NCBI GenBank assembly: GCA_028641055.1
Contig: CM054059.1
Coordinates: 109,442,263 to 109,506,262 of the forward strand
Length of the DNA stretch: 64,000 nt
Direction: 5' to 3'
DNA from: Alopecurus myosuroides
Taxonomy: Eukaryota; Streptophyta; Magnoliopsida; Poales; Poaceae
Position numbers and translations under genes: made by a program
The notes under the pieces: generated by a model
What the model saw: only the letters and a program-made list of their open reading frames with translations
What the model was told of the DNA's origin: nothing
The model's database searches: none
Shown here: one piece after another, positions 34,310 to 45,700 of the stretch
Numbering within the stretch: position 1 is the first letter of the stretch
Layout of the letters: the number at the start of each line of letters is the position of its first letter

Positions 34310-35209
34310 TGTATACATATTGAGATGCATGACCAGCAAATATAAAAAGAGGCAATAACATTCGCCATTATACACAACTACATCCTCCTGATTTGATTCC
34401 CTAGGTTTAAGCAGAATTACAGATTCACAAGATCTCAACGGTCATGGCATTACAAGTTCGAATGAGGCCAACAAATAAGAGCATCAAATGGCATTACAAG
34501 TTCATCTGATGATGCAAAATATAGTTCAAATCAGATTAAATATAATTTTTTAATAAAATGAAGGCTAATGCTTCTTCCTATCCTCCCAAGCCCTCGTAAT
34601 CCATGCTAGTCTTGCAACCGGTGTCTTCAAAGTGGCGAACACATCACGACACTCCTTTTTAATAGAGAGATGTGAGGCATAGAAATACTCATTGCTCCCT
34701 ATCTTGGCCCCATCCTCAACGACCATGCGCATCATTCGTCTGATCTCCCATCTCACTGGATTCCATGTCCTCTCAAGCCATTCAAGTCTTCCATCTTCCT
34801 TTTTAAAAATACTGAACATATCACGAATCTCTTTTTTCTTAAAGAGTTGTGTGGCATAGGAATACATAGCACTCCCCTTTTCGGCCCCATCCTCAATAAC
34901 CAAGTCCAACATTTGTGCAATTTCCTCGGTCTCCACAGAATTCTTGCACGACTTCCTTTCCATCTTCTTTTCCATCAAGTCTAAAAGACGGTCAAGGCAG
35001 GAATCTATGTCACACCTTCTTTTCGATGGTGTAGGACTAGGTGAATGCCGCATGGCCCTCTTCTTTCCAACTTTACCATCAATAGATGTAGAAGCATTAT
35101 AGTCAAACCCTTCAAAACCAGAACTAGCCTCATCTTCTTCAAGCTTAACATTGGATGTTCCAACATCAGGTATTGCATTCAGTACCATTGCTTGCTCATT
35201 ATCAAGTGG

Positions 35210-35526
35210 TGTCAGCGACCTTACCATCACAGGCAGACAAACTGACGAAGAAGGCCTCGCTACTCGTGCACCTAGGCCCAGGCGTCTGGCCCAGCCAAAC
35301 AGAAGGCACGTGGGCCCCGAGTGGACTCGCTGAGCATCGTCGACACGTTATAAGGCAAGGCTCCTACCACACGGAAGGCATCCAGTGGATCACGAACGAA
35401 GACGGCGGCGGGGCTGATCCCCGATGAACTAGCTACCCTATTCTCCTCTGTATCTCAATTTGCCATTCGTGTACTCCAGACCATAATTCCTGTACCTAAG
35501 AGTGAGATTCCAACGAGAGCCTAACA
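35210..35526 (+). repeat. 5' LTR of Gypsy F (317 bp)
   Basis: TG...CA ended. TTATAA at 35348-35353 is the only TATA-like box. It differs from the 3' LTR at two places seen by eye (CACCTAGG/CACCTCGG and TGGCCCAG/TGGGCCAG). Confidence 0.95.
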
Positions 35527-35529
35527 TCG

Positions 35530-35539
35530 TGGTATCAGA
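35530..35539 (+). other. Primer-binding site of Gypsy F
   Basis: TGGTATCAGA, three bases after the LTR, matching the initiator tRNA-Met 3' end. Confidence 0.85.
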
Positions 35540-35621
35540 TTTGCCTCCGATCCCCACCTTTTCCACCACAATTCCGGAAACCCGGAGATACACCGCCGAT
35601 CGCGCTCGCCTCGTCGCCACC

Positions 35622-38600
35622 ATGGATCCCGCGCTGAAGGAGTACCTGGACGCGATCAGGAAGGACTCGGCAGATCTGCGCGAAACCATGTAGTCGCAGA
35701 ACAGGGGGATGCTGGCGAAACAAGACGCCGTATCCACGCAATTGGCGGATCTCTGCAGCTGGAAGCCGGATCTGGAGGCCCGCTTCGCTCGCCTCCAGGC
35801 CACGGTAACCGATCTGCAACGCGTGCGTCCACCATCGACGACGTTCAGCAGTGGATCGGTGGCGGCTCATCTCGCCACCGCGCCCCTCTCATCATCCGAG
35901 GCGGCGATCCACGGGCAAGGCCACGGCGTCAGCACAAATCCCGGGGGTCTACCGGCGATGACCCTTGCGTCGTCGTCGGAACCTCCGGTCACGGGTATGA
36001 ACACCCTGCAACTCCCCCTCTCGTCTGAGTCTGATCCGCAATCGCTCTCGAGTCATATTCTCGCCAATTTGGGGGCCAACGCGCCGAATTTTCCGTTTCC
36101 TTCATTCTCGGGAGATAATCCCAATTTGTGGGTTACTCAGGCAGAGCAGTATTTTCGCATGTTTTCCACTCACGACACTTTCTGGGTTCCGATGGCGATT
36201 CTGCATTTTTCTGGTCCTGCTGGAATTTGGTTGCAATCAGTGAGAAAGAAAATAGCAACACTCGATTGGATTTCCTTCACCTCTCTTTTGTGCACCCGTT
36301 TTGGCCGTGATCGCCACCAATTACTCATCCGCCAATTTTACACAATCAAGCAAACCTCATCTGTGGCCGATTACATTGAACGCTTTGACATTCTCATGAA
36401 TCATTTAGTTTCCTATTCAGATTCGACTCACCCATATTATTTTCTTACACGTTTTGTCGAGGGACTTCGCGCCGACATCCGCGCAGTGGTCATGGTGCAA
36501 AGACCGACCGATCTGGACACAGCGTGTTCTCTGGCGTTGCTGCAAGAAGAAGTGACAGAAGGGGATATCTCACCTCCACGCCAACTGGAACACAGATATA
36601 TCAAATGGCCTGCTAAAACCGTGCAAGTGCAACCTGCATCCGTGCCGTCGACACCGTCGCAGAGGTCTCATGATTCGAGAGGGATGGAATCTGCAAGACA
36701 GAGTGGAGATGACAAGGTAACTGCACTGCGAAACTACCGTCGAGCGAAGGGTCTCTGTTTCACGTGTGCGCAGAATTGGGGCCCTGATCATGTCTGCCCC
36801 AAGACAATTCAGCTCCACGTTGTAGAAGAACTTCTAGCCATGTTCACTCAAGAGGAAATTGCTGGCAGTGACAGCCCCAGTGCGAGCTCGGAAGAGAATG
36901 AAATGGCCTGCTCGATTTCGATTCATGCGTTGACAGGTTCCACTGCTGCTGTTTCTCGAGTGATTCAGTTACAGGCTTTTATCGCGAACCACGAAGTACT
37001 TGTTCTGGTCGATTCAGGGAGCTCTGCATCGTTCATCAACCAGCAATTAGCAGATCAGCTGTCAGGGGTGCAGTCTCTGCCAATTCCGTGCAGAGTCAAT
37101 GTGGCAGATGGTTCCCAACACAAGTGTACAAAATTTCTTCCCGGTTGCAAATGGACCTCTCAAGGCCATCAGTTCCAGACAGACCTCAAAATTTTGCCAC
37201 TGGGAGCATTTGATGCCATCTTAGGGATGGACTGGCTCGAAGCTCACAACCCAAATATCGACTGGGTCGCTAAAACTCTGACGATGGAAGCAGCGAGTGG
37301 TACAATTCACTTGCAAGGTCACAGGGGGGAAGTTATCCAATGCGCAGCAATTTCTCAGGAAGAATTGGCAACGGTGTGTCGCCAGGGTTCTGTAGCCCAC
37401 CTGGTACACATCTACTCACTCAACGACACGGTGCACGTTGAAGAAATCACACCGCGCGAAGTGCAGTTAGTGGTGGACCAATTCCCTGACGTGTTCGATG
37501 AATCCACAGCCCTCCCTCCTAGACGTGAATGCGATCATCGTATCCCACTCATAGAAGGGGCGCAACCAGTGAATGCGCGTGCTTATCGTCACAAACCAGA
37601 GCTGAAATCTGAAATCGAGAGACAGGTAGCCAAACTGCTCGAGTCTGGCATCATTCAGAAAAGCACGAGCAATTTTTCATCACCTGCCATCCTTGTCAAG
37701 AAGAAGGACGGCTCGTGGAGGCTGTGTATTGATTATCGCGCCCTCAACTCTATGACTGTTGTCAGCAAGTACCCAGTGCCGGTGATCGACGAATTACTGG
37801 ATGAGTTAGCCGGCGCCAAGTGGTTTTCGAAATTAGATTTACGTGTTGGGTATCATCAAATTCGTCTAGCACCTGGGGAGGAACCTAAAACAGCATTTCA
37901 GACTCATTCAGGTCACTGGGAGTACACAGTGATGCCATTTGGATTGGCAGGGGCCCAGCCACGTTTCTGGGAGCAATGAATGAAACACTTAAGCCACTAT
38001 TGCGCAAGTGTGTGGTGGTTTTCTTCGACGACATATTGGTCTACAGTCGCAGCCTGGAGGATCATCTGCAGCACTTATCCCAGGTTTTCTGGCTCCTTCG
38101 CAAGGACAAGTGGAAAGTTAAACAGTCCAAATGCTCGTTTGGCCAGCAGCGAATTGCCTATCTGGGACATGTCGTGGACAGCACAGGCGTCTCATCTGAC
38201 CCAAGCAAGATAAGTAAAGTACAGCAGTGGCCTCCCCCAGCAAATGCCAAAGATGTACGCAGTTTTTTGGGTCTTGCAGGTTATTATAGAAAATTCGTCA
38301 AGCATTTCGGCATCATCGCTCGCCCTCTATTCAGTCTGCTCAAGAAAAATGCCCCTTTTGTGTGGACCAACGAAACAGAAACTGCTTTCCAGCTACTGAA
38401 GAAAAATCTGGTGGAAGCACCGGTTCTGAAACTGCCAGATTTCACCAAAACCTTCGTCGTCGACACGGACGCCTGTGATACTGGCGTAGGGGCTGTGTTA
38501 CAGCAAGAAGGCCACCCCATCGCGTATATGAGCAAGCCACTGGGGCCGAAAAACAGAGGTTTGTCGACCTACGAAAAAGAATGCCTGGCGATTCTGATGG

Positions 38601-40420
38601 CCATCGAACAATGGCGTCCCTATTTGCAGCACCAGGAATTCGTGATCAGAACGGATCAGAAAAGTTTGGTGCATTTGGAGGAACAGAGATTAACCACAGT
38701 CTGGCAACAAAAAGCTTTTACTAAGCTATTGGGACTCAGGTACAAACTGTGTTATCGCAAAGGCTTAGAGAATCGAGCAGCTGATGCTCTCTCGCGACGC
38801 GGGCACGGTAACGACATGACGGTCTGCACAATTACTGAATGCCAACCTGCCTGGCTAGATGAAATACGAGCCAGCTATGCTGCCAACGAGCAAGCATGCC
38901 AATGGATTCAGAAATTGCAGGCTGGAGAAGATCCCAAGAAGAGATTTCAGTGGCGAGACCAGCTCCTCTACTTTCGTGACAGAATTTGGCTCGGGGGCTC
39001 TCCAGACTTGCAGAACAAGATCCTCACAGCGTTCCACGCGAGCACGCTGGCAGGTCACTCTGGTTTCCCGGTAACTTACAGCAGATTGAGGCGACTGTTT
39101 GCCTGGCCCAAGATGAAACAACAGACAAAAGAATTTGTACAATCTTGTCTGGTATGCCAGCAAGCAAAACCAGAACGCATCAAGTACCCAGGACTTCTAC
39201 AACCGCTGCCCACACCTGCTGGTGCTTGGCAAGTAGTTACCATGGACTTTGTCGAAGGACTACCCACATCAGGACACGCAAACTGCATCATGGTCGTCGT
39301 CGACAAATTCACGCGCTATGCCCATTTCATTCCATTGCACCATCCCTTCACAGCAGCCAAAGTGGCGACAGCTTATATCGACAACGTGTTCAAGTTACAC
39401 AGCCTGCCCAAGACCATGATTTCAGATAGAGACCCCATCTTCACGAGCAAATTTTGGCAGGAGTTGTTCAAAAGCTTGGGGAATGATCTGAACATGAGCT
39501 CTGCCTACCACCCCCAGTCTGATGGCCAATCTGAGAGGGTGAATCGGTGTTTGGAAACATACCTTAGATGCTTCACTCATGCATCCCCGGCAAAATGGAG
39601 CTCCTTCTTATCTCTGGCAGAATACTGGTATAACACAAGCTACCATTCAACAATCAAAATGTCTCCGTTCGTCGCACTGTACGGCCACGAACCGCGACAT
39701 TGGGGGATAGATGATACTTACACATGTACTGCTCCATCGCTGGAAGAATGGCTTCAAGAAAGGAAGTCCATGCAACTGTTGTTACAGCACAATCTTAACC
39801 ATGCTCGCCAGTATATGAAGAATATGGCAGATAAGAAGAGGACAGAGAGGACATTCGTGTTGGGAGATGCCGTCTTCATCAAACTCCAGCCGTACATTCA
39901 GTCTTCAGTTCTTCGGCGTGCAAATCAGAAGCTTGCATTCAAGTACTTCGGACCCTACACGGTGACCAAATGCATCAACCCAGTCGCGTATCAGGTGGAC
40001 TTGCCCCCGGATTCAAAAATCCACCCTGTGTTCCATGTGTCGCAGCTGCGCAAAGTCCTGAAGCCAGGTACGCCATCTTCAGTTTCACTTCCTGTCGTTT
40101 CTGACGATCTCCCTGCCCCTGTTGCTGTGCTGGACCATCGTTGGCGCAATACCCCTACTGGAAGACGCGAACAAGTCCGTGTCCAGTGGCCATCATCGAG
40201 CGCAATGGACCTCACATGGGAAGACAAGATTGAGCTTCAACAGAAATACCCTGAAGCGGCGGCTTGGGGTCAAGCCGCTACTCAAGGAGGAGGGGATGTC
40301 AGCGACCTTACCATCACAGGCAGACAAACTGACGAAGAAGGCCTCGCTACTCGTGCACCTCGGCCCAGGCGTCTGGGCCAGCCAAACAGAAGGCACGTGG
40401 GCCCCGAGTGGACTCGCTGA
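35622..40420 (+). pseudogene. Gypsy F gag-pol with one stop and one frameshift
   Basis: Starts at ATG 35622. A TAG at 35691-35693 interrupts the frame after 23 codons. It resumes in frame at 35709 and continues to about 37955, where one base appears to be missing inside the reverse-transcriptase region, shifting the frame. The remainder is open from 37976 to 40420. Order: gag; variant zinc knuckle CFTCAQNWGPDHVC (36756-36797); protease DSGS (37011-37022); reverse transcriptase with FFDD (38021-38032); RNase H (about 38460); integrase finger (39050-39170) and D, D, E (39245, 39425, 39533); chromodomain-like end (about 40120-40270). The frame runs about 41 codons into the 3' LTR. Confidence 0.92.
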
Positions 40421-40613
40421 GCATCGTCGACACGTTATAAGGCAAGGCTCCTACCACACGGAAGGCATCCAGTGGATCACGAACGAAGACGGCGGCGGGG
40501 CTGATCCCCGATGAACTAGCTACCCTATTCTCCTCTGTATCTCAATTTGCCATTCGTGTACTCCAGACCATAATTCCTGTACCTAAGAGTGAGATTCCAA
40601 CGAGAGCCTAACA
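40297..40613 (+). repeat. 3' LTR of Gypsy F (317 bp)
   Basis: Same length as the 5' LTR and nearly identical. The first ~124 bp are also read by the end of the pol frame. Confidence 0.95.
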
Positions 40614-40651
40614 AGTGGAGCATGTCTAAGTTTCATGCTATCTGGACAATT

Positions 40652-41903
40652 CTGCAAACAAAATTTACAAGACAACATTAGTTAAAAGGCATTTGAAAAT
40701 GGAACATATGTGAACGACATTATGCCATAAAATTATATGGGCTACGGCATTGTATGATACTTTTCTCAACTCCTCTTTTCCATCTATGAACACATCACAC
40801 TGAAAATAAAAAACTATGCCATGCAACAGAATTACATCAGTGCCTTCTTAAATAAAATAGCTATCAGGCCATGTTTCTTCAGTGCATACTAGCTACAACA
40901 TTTATCAATCCTACGTGCTAAGAGGTTAAGTTAACACGGATTAAGTAGCATATAGGATTATATATCTCACATGACAGGATTTTGCAGTAGTAAACTAGCT
41001 GAACCCGTTCTACTTATCATGGAACTATGAGGTCAAGTCTGGCATTTGTGGAAATACTGAAAATACATCTCATGAACGCACTCAGGTAAACACATGTCTT
41101 AAAACTCTAGGGCGAAACCCCTAAATCACCCACACGGACATGGATCCCCACCAAAAGAAAGCAAAAGATAGGCAATTTGTTACTTATAACTCTGTTCGAC
41201 CGAAAAAAATAAATAGCAAAATGAAGACAATATCCAAACAAGTGGAAAAATAAATAAGAGACAGAGAATCTCAATAAATTTCCATCTGACATAATAGCAA
41301 GTGATTTTGCAACAATGAACAACAAATTGGCCCACACAAATGGTTGTACCTAAACCTGAGTGTTTCAGAAAAAAACATTACAAAATTGACTTGCGTAGCG
41401 TGTGTCACTGAGATACATGCAGAATCCTCGCAGTAGCAAGTATATACCAGGAGCAACCTCAAGCAACGATCAACTAAGCTGAACTGAATAAGCAACTTTT
41501 CTCTAGTTTGCCTAAGAATTACAGGTTCAACATGAGCATAACAGACCCGTCACAGCATCCAAGAAGTTTTGCCGCTGGTTGGCGTGCTCGGAATAGTAAT
41601 GTACGGCAGTTACATGCAAAAGAAGAGGAAAATCGGAGGCTACTGTCAGAACAATTGCGCAACCTATATATAGCAGTTTCCCCCAATAGTCCGGAGCTAA
41701 CCGAAGAGCATCGCAGATACAAAATCCAACCTAAGAGCAGCCGATTCAGATTTTTTACTTAGCAATACATACTACCGGAACACGAATTTAGACGCTCATC
41801 GAACCAACAAGACAGAAGCGACCAGGCCCCCCGAACTAAACTGAAACCCTGGGGGCGTGGAGATGGACTGGAGAAAACGGGAACTGCAGGTTGAGATGAG
41901 TAC
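40652..41903 (-). other. Predicted intron of the split minus-strand gene
   Basis: Lies between donor GTACTC (41903) and acceptor TTGTTTGCAG (40652). It contains no recognisable coding sequence. Its distal part (41500-41850) aligns with DNA upstream of H2B-1 (11230-11480), so it belonged to the duplicated H2B upstream region. Confidence 0.55.
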
Positions 41904-42113
41904 CTCGGAGGATCCGGTGGCTTCCAGGAGGGATCCCAGATCGGCACTTCTTCTCCCAGTGTCTGCCGCCTCGCCGCCGCCGCCGTCGCTGCCCTCGCCG
42001 TCCATTTCCGTTTGCTCCCGCTCACTCGGCGCGCCAAGATTATGGTTTCCCGCCACCAATATCCGTTTCGTTTCCCGCCACCGTTGGCGCACAACAACTT
42101 TTGGCGCCGGAGC

Positions 42114-42239
42114 GATCCGCCCCGAAGCGCATCCCGACCGTCCAAATGAAACCACGCCAAAGCATCGTACACCTCCACGCAGCGATCCACGGCTCGCACC
42201 GCTCCACCAATCGTCGCCCACCACTCCACCGCTATAAAC
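42114..42239 (+). promoter_or_regulatory. H2B-2 core promoter with imperfect octamers, CCAAT and TATA
   Basis: Positions equivalent to the H2B-1 octamers read GATCCGCC (42114-42121) and GATCCACG (42184-42191), each one base off the plant histone octamer. CCAAT is at 42207-42211 and TATAAAC at 42233-42239. The divergent gene's ATG lies at 42005, so this block may serve both directions. Confidence 0.75.
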
Positions 42240-42342
42240 TCCCCCGCCCTCGCCATCTTCGCCATCGCATTCCAATCTCCAAATTCCCCACCCACCTACT
42301 CCCGCCCAGCCCCAGCACAGCTCCCCTCCAGAAGCACCATCC

Positions 42343-42762
42343 ATGGCGCCCAAGGCCGAGAAGAAGCCTGTGGCGGAGAAGGCAGCGGCGGAGAAGACCC
42401 CGGTGGGGAAGAAGCCCAAGGCGGAGAAGCGGGTGCCCAAGGAGGCCGGCGAGGGGAAGAAGGGCAAGAAGAAGGCGAAGAAGAGCGTCGAGACCTATAA
42501 GATCTACATCTTCAAGGTGCTCAAGCAGGTGCACCCGGACGTCGGCATCTCCTCCAAGGCCATGTCCATCATGAACTCCTTCATCAACGACATCTTCGAG
42601 AAGCTCGCCGGGGAGTCCGCAAAGCTGGCCCGGTACAACAAGAAGCCCACCATCACCTCCCGGGAGATTCAGACCTCCGTCCGCCTCGTCCTCCCTGGGG
42701 AGCTCGCCAAGCACGCCGTCTCCGAAGGCACCAAGGCTGTGACCAAGTTCACATCAGCTTAG
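42343..42762 (+). CDS. Histone H2B (copy 2), 139 aa
   Basis: Intronless H2B, same length as copy 1. The histone fold is identical except Val for Ile at residue 67. The N-terminal tail differs mainly at residues 10-22 ([20 protein letters not shown] against [20 protein letters not shown]). The C-terminal ubiquitination region AVTKF is conserved. Synonymous differences are common while the protein is conserved, which suggests that both copies have been under selection. Its promoter octamers are weaker than those of copy 1. Confidence 0.97.
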   Translation: MAPKAEKKPVAEKAAAEKTPVGKKPKAEKRVPKEAGEGKKGKKKAKKSVETYKIYIFKVLKQVHPDVGISSKAMSIMNSFINDIFEKLAGESAKLARYNKKPTITSREIQTSVRLVLPGELAKHAVSEGTKAVTKFTSA

Positions 42763-45700
42763 GCTCTTGTTGTTTTAGGTTGCTTTATCTGTCGGTTTGG
42801 ATGTTGTATGATGACCTGCTATCTCGAATAGAAATTGTATTCCATTTCCATCTCTATATGATTTGGTGGGTTACCCTTTTCTACATTGAATGTGTTTGAT
42901 GGAGAACGTAGTGAAATAGCTTGCTCTGAATGCCTTTGATTGGTGGATGATACTTTTGATTAATTAGGCGTTTGGTCCGTGGAAAAACTGTACTTAGCTG
43001 AATTGTGAAACTTCAGAGGTTAGTATTATCTCCTGTTCTACACATTTGTAGTCGTTTTAAGTGGTCAATTTTACATGTGGAGTCTTGTCTAGGACTTCAT
43101 TCACTGCTACCTACACTACAGTTAAAGATGTCCTGGTTCGGGATTCAGAACTTGTATCACCATTTTGGTTTTCAGAATCTTCCTGGACACATAGATAGAT
43201 GAATGCTTTGGTGCGAGGTATACCTCTAGCTAGTACTGTTAACCCTGCACATTCAGTAGGTTCCGGTTTAAGGTCTTGCACTTGTTTTCCGTCAGTTTTC
43301 GGTAGGACTTGGTCTTCAGATTTAGTTGTTTCCGTAACAAACAGAGCGAGTCTGTTGTAGCCACGATATGCTCGTGGGATGGAGCCAGAATACTAGATCA
43401 TGGGGATCACCACGACCTCTGTAACTAGAATAAAAGGAGATGAACGAAACAGAAAAGGTCTGACAGTTCACGCAGCGCAAAACACCGTGTCCAACTCTGA
43501 ATTTTCTCTGCTCTTCTTCCCTGAACTAGCTCAGCTGACATTGTTATCTGAAGTTAAATTTGATTTACATTTTAAATTTAACTGATAGTCTGATACTGTT
43601 GCAAAACTCTGAGAACAGCTACTAACTGAAACATCATATATAGTTTTCTCTGTTACGATGTTGCAAGAAGACCTGCTATCTCGAATAGAAATGTATTCCG
43701 TTTCCAGCTCCATATAATGTGTCATGTGATGGTTTAACAGTTTCCAGACTGAATGTGTTCGATGGAGAACGTCGAGAAACGTGCTCTGTCCAACGAAGAC
43801 AAACATAAGGTATGCTTAGATGCCAATGGAGATTGATGGATGATACTTAATGATTAGTTAGTCGTTTAGTATGCATTAAAAAAATTGTATCAGCTTCTAA
43901 TTGCCTGAATAGTGAAACTTCAGAGGTGTCTAGCACTATTGCATTCAGTCTTCTGTTTTACACATTTGTACTGATTATAAATGGACAGTGTCTATGTGGG
44001 ATATAAATCTTTGTCTATGACTTGATCCCAAAATAAGTTGATTCAGTGGTACCTACAGATGTCTTGGTTTGGAAATGAGAGAACTTGGGCACCATTTGGT
44101 TTTCAATATCTTTTCGGACATGTGTATATGGTAGTAATGTGTACAACTGTGAATTGCTTGGAGAGTCAAAGTTAAAATGGTATCTGAAGTTCATTTTGAT
44201 TTATATTTGAAGTTTAACTGATACAGTTGCAAAGCTCTGAGAGCTTCTAAACTGAAACATCATATATATAGCTTCTGTTATTTCAGGATAATCTCTTGTG
44301 CCGGTTTGCTTCTCCTCCTGTTCTAAATGTCTTCACTCCAGGCTTGTATTTTGCTTCAAAAGACTATATTCTAGTAATATCCTTTAATTTTTTTTAGAAA
44401 TGGGGAAAATCCCCGGCCTCTGCATCGAGTGATGCACACAACCTTTATTGATTATTTGGTAACCAGAGTGTCATAATAGTTTACAAACGCATAGTGCTCA
44501 CAGAGAGACAAGTCTCCCCGACAACAGACAACTTGACGTAAAGCAAACTACAAAAGTCTACTAATATGTTGCCACGTATGTCGGGAGAAAAAAATCCTGT
44601 GCCACCATAAGCAGACGTCTGCATCCATCCACCATGAGCTCCCTCTGATCCGAAGATAAAAGGAGCGACCATAATTGAATCCAATGCACCGCCGTATGAA
44701 TAACCTGTAAAACATGAAAATTGTCCTTCCTGTTAAAAACAAGATTATTTCTACAATTCCAAATGGACCAACAAATAGCCGAGACGCCAATACGAATTCT
44801 ATTTTGGATTTTCTTATCAATCCCATTTAACCAATTTCCGAACATATTTGAAACATTGGAGGGGGGAGGGATATTATAAGCACAAAAAACAACACGCCAA
44901 ACTAGCTTTGCAAAAGGACAGTGAATAAATAAATGATCAGCCGTTTCTTGATTCCCACAAAAGGAACAATGCGTATCACCTTTCCATTCACGCTTAGCCA
45001 GATTATCTCTAGTAAGTAACACCTTCCTATCTAAGAACCACATGAAAATTTTAATCTTTAAAGGGATTTTTAATTTCCATAGATACTTTTTGAGGAAGAC
45101 CGTATGCCCATTCATGAGATCCTCATACATGGACTTAACCGAAAACAACCCATCCTGAGTTAGATTCCATCGAAACCTATCAGGAACCGAAGTAAGTACC
45201 ACCGTCATCAAGCGCAAACAAAGATTAGACCACAAATCCCAGGTAACACCAATAAGATTTCTCCTAAAACGTATGTTAATAGGAGGAGCATTGTGAAACA
45301 CCTCATGAACCGAAACATTTTTTCGTTGCACAATGTTATACATAAGAGGGTCTGTCCTAACCACGTATCCTCCCAAAACCTTATGGTTTCCCCATTCCCC
45401 AGAATAAAATAGCCTCTACGAAAGAAATAATCCTTCACTCTCATTAGACCTTTCCAAAAGGGCGAGTCAGTGGGTTGTGACTCAACATGAGCTAAAGATT
45501 TGCTATGAAGATATTTATTTTGCAGCAACTCACACCTTCCTTTAATAGAACATGTAGTTTCCTGTAATATACAATGGGCTCCCTGATAGTATCAATTCTT
45601 TGAGTTCATTCATGACACCAAATTTTGATGCAAAGGGTCTAGATAGGATTTCATGGTAAATCCAAATGCCATCATTTGGTAGCATAGGTGGTCTTTGTTG

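Larger units (their letters stand above)
35210..40613 (+). mobile_element. Gypsy element F, chromovirus-type (5404 bp)
   Basis: Perfect 5-bp target duplication AGTGG (35205-35209 and 40614-40618). LTRs of 317 bp begin TGTCAGCGACC and end GAGAGCCTAACA. It has a PBS for initiator tRNA-Met, a gag-pol with a C-terminal chromodomain-like segment, and a purine-rich PPT (AAGGAGGAGGGGA) before the 3' LTR. Two LTR differences (about 0.6%) suggest roughly 0.2-0.25 million years. It is of the same general type as D but a different family. Confidence 0.95.
34565..42005 (-). pseudogene. Two-exon gene of unknown function, exon 2 split by Gypsy F
   Basis: Model: exon 1 at 42005-41904 (ATG, 34 codons, acidic and Gly-rich), donor GTACTC at 41903. 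The intron is about 1.25 kb. Acceptor TTGTTTGCAG leads to exon 2 from 40651, which runs to the stop at 34565, interrupted by Gypsy F at 40613-35210. With one AGTGG copy removed the frame is continuous (102 + 678 nt, 259 aa). The protein has a basic segment that may be a nuclear signal (KVGKKRAMRH, SKRRCD). Two similar ~58-residue repeats form the C-terminus (EIAQMLDLVIEDGAEKGS... and EIRRMMRMVVEDGAKIGS..., each with KKE.RD.F and LxWLxRxW-like ends). The repeats resemble the C-terminal part of grass Myb/SANT-like proteins, but no SANT domain is visible. F must truncate the product unless it is spliced out. Confidence 0.7.

Noticed and set aside
34565..35230. Taking the open frame start at 35230 as the gene start
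   Set aside because: The first codons come from the LTR of Gypsy F. The host reading continues across the insertion to 40651.
41508..41762. An 84-codon plus-strand frame upstream of H2B-2
   Set aside because: It lies in the duplicated non-coding upstream region. The matching copy at 11230-11400 is not open, and no family is recognised.
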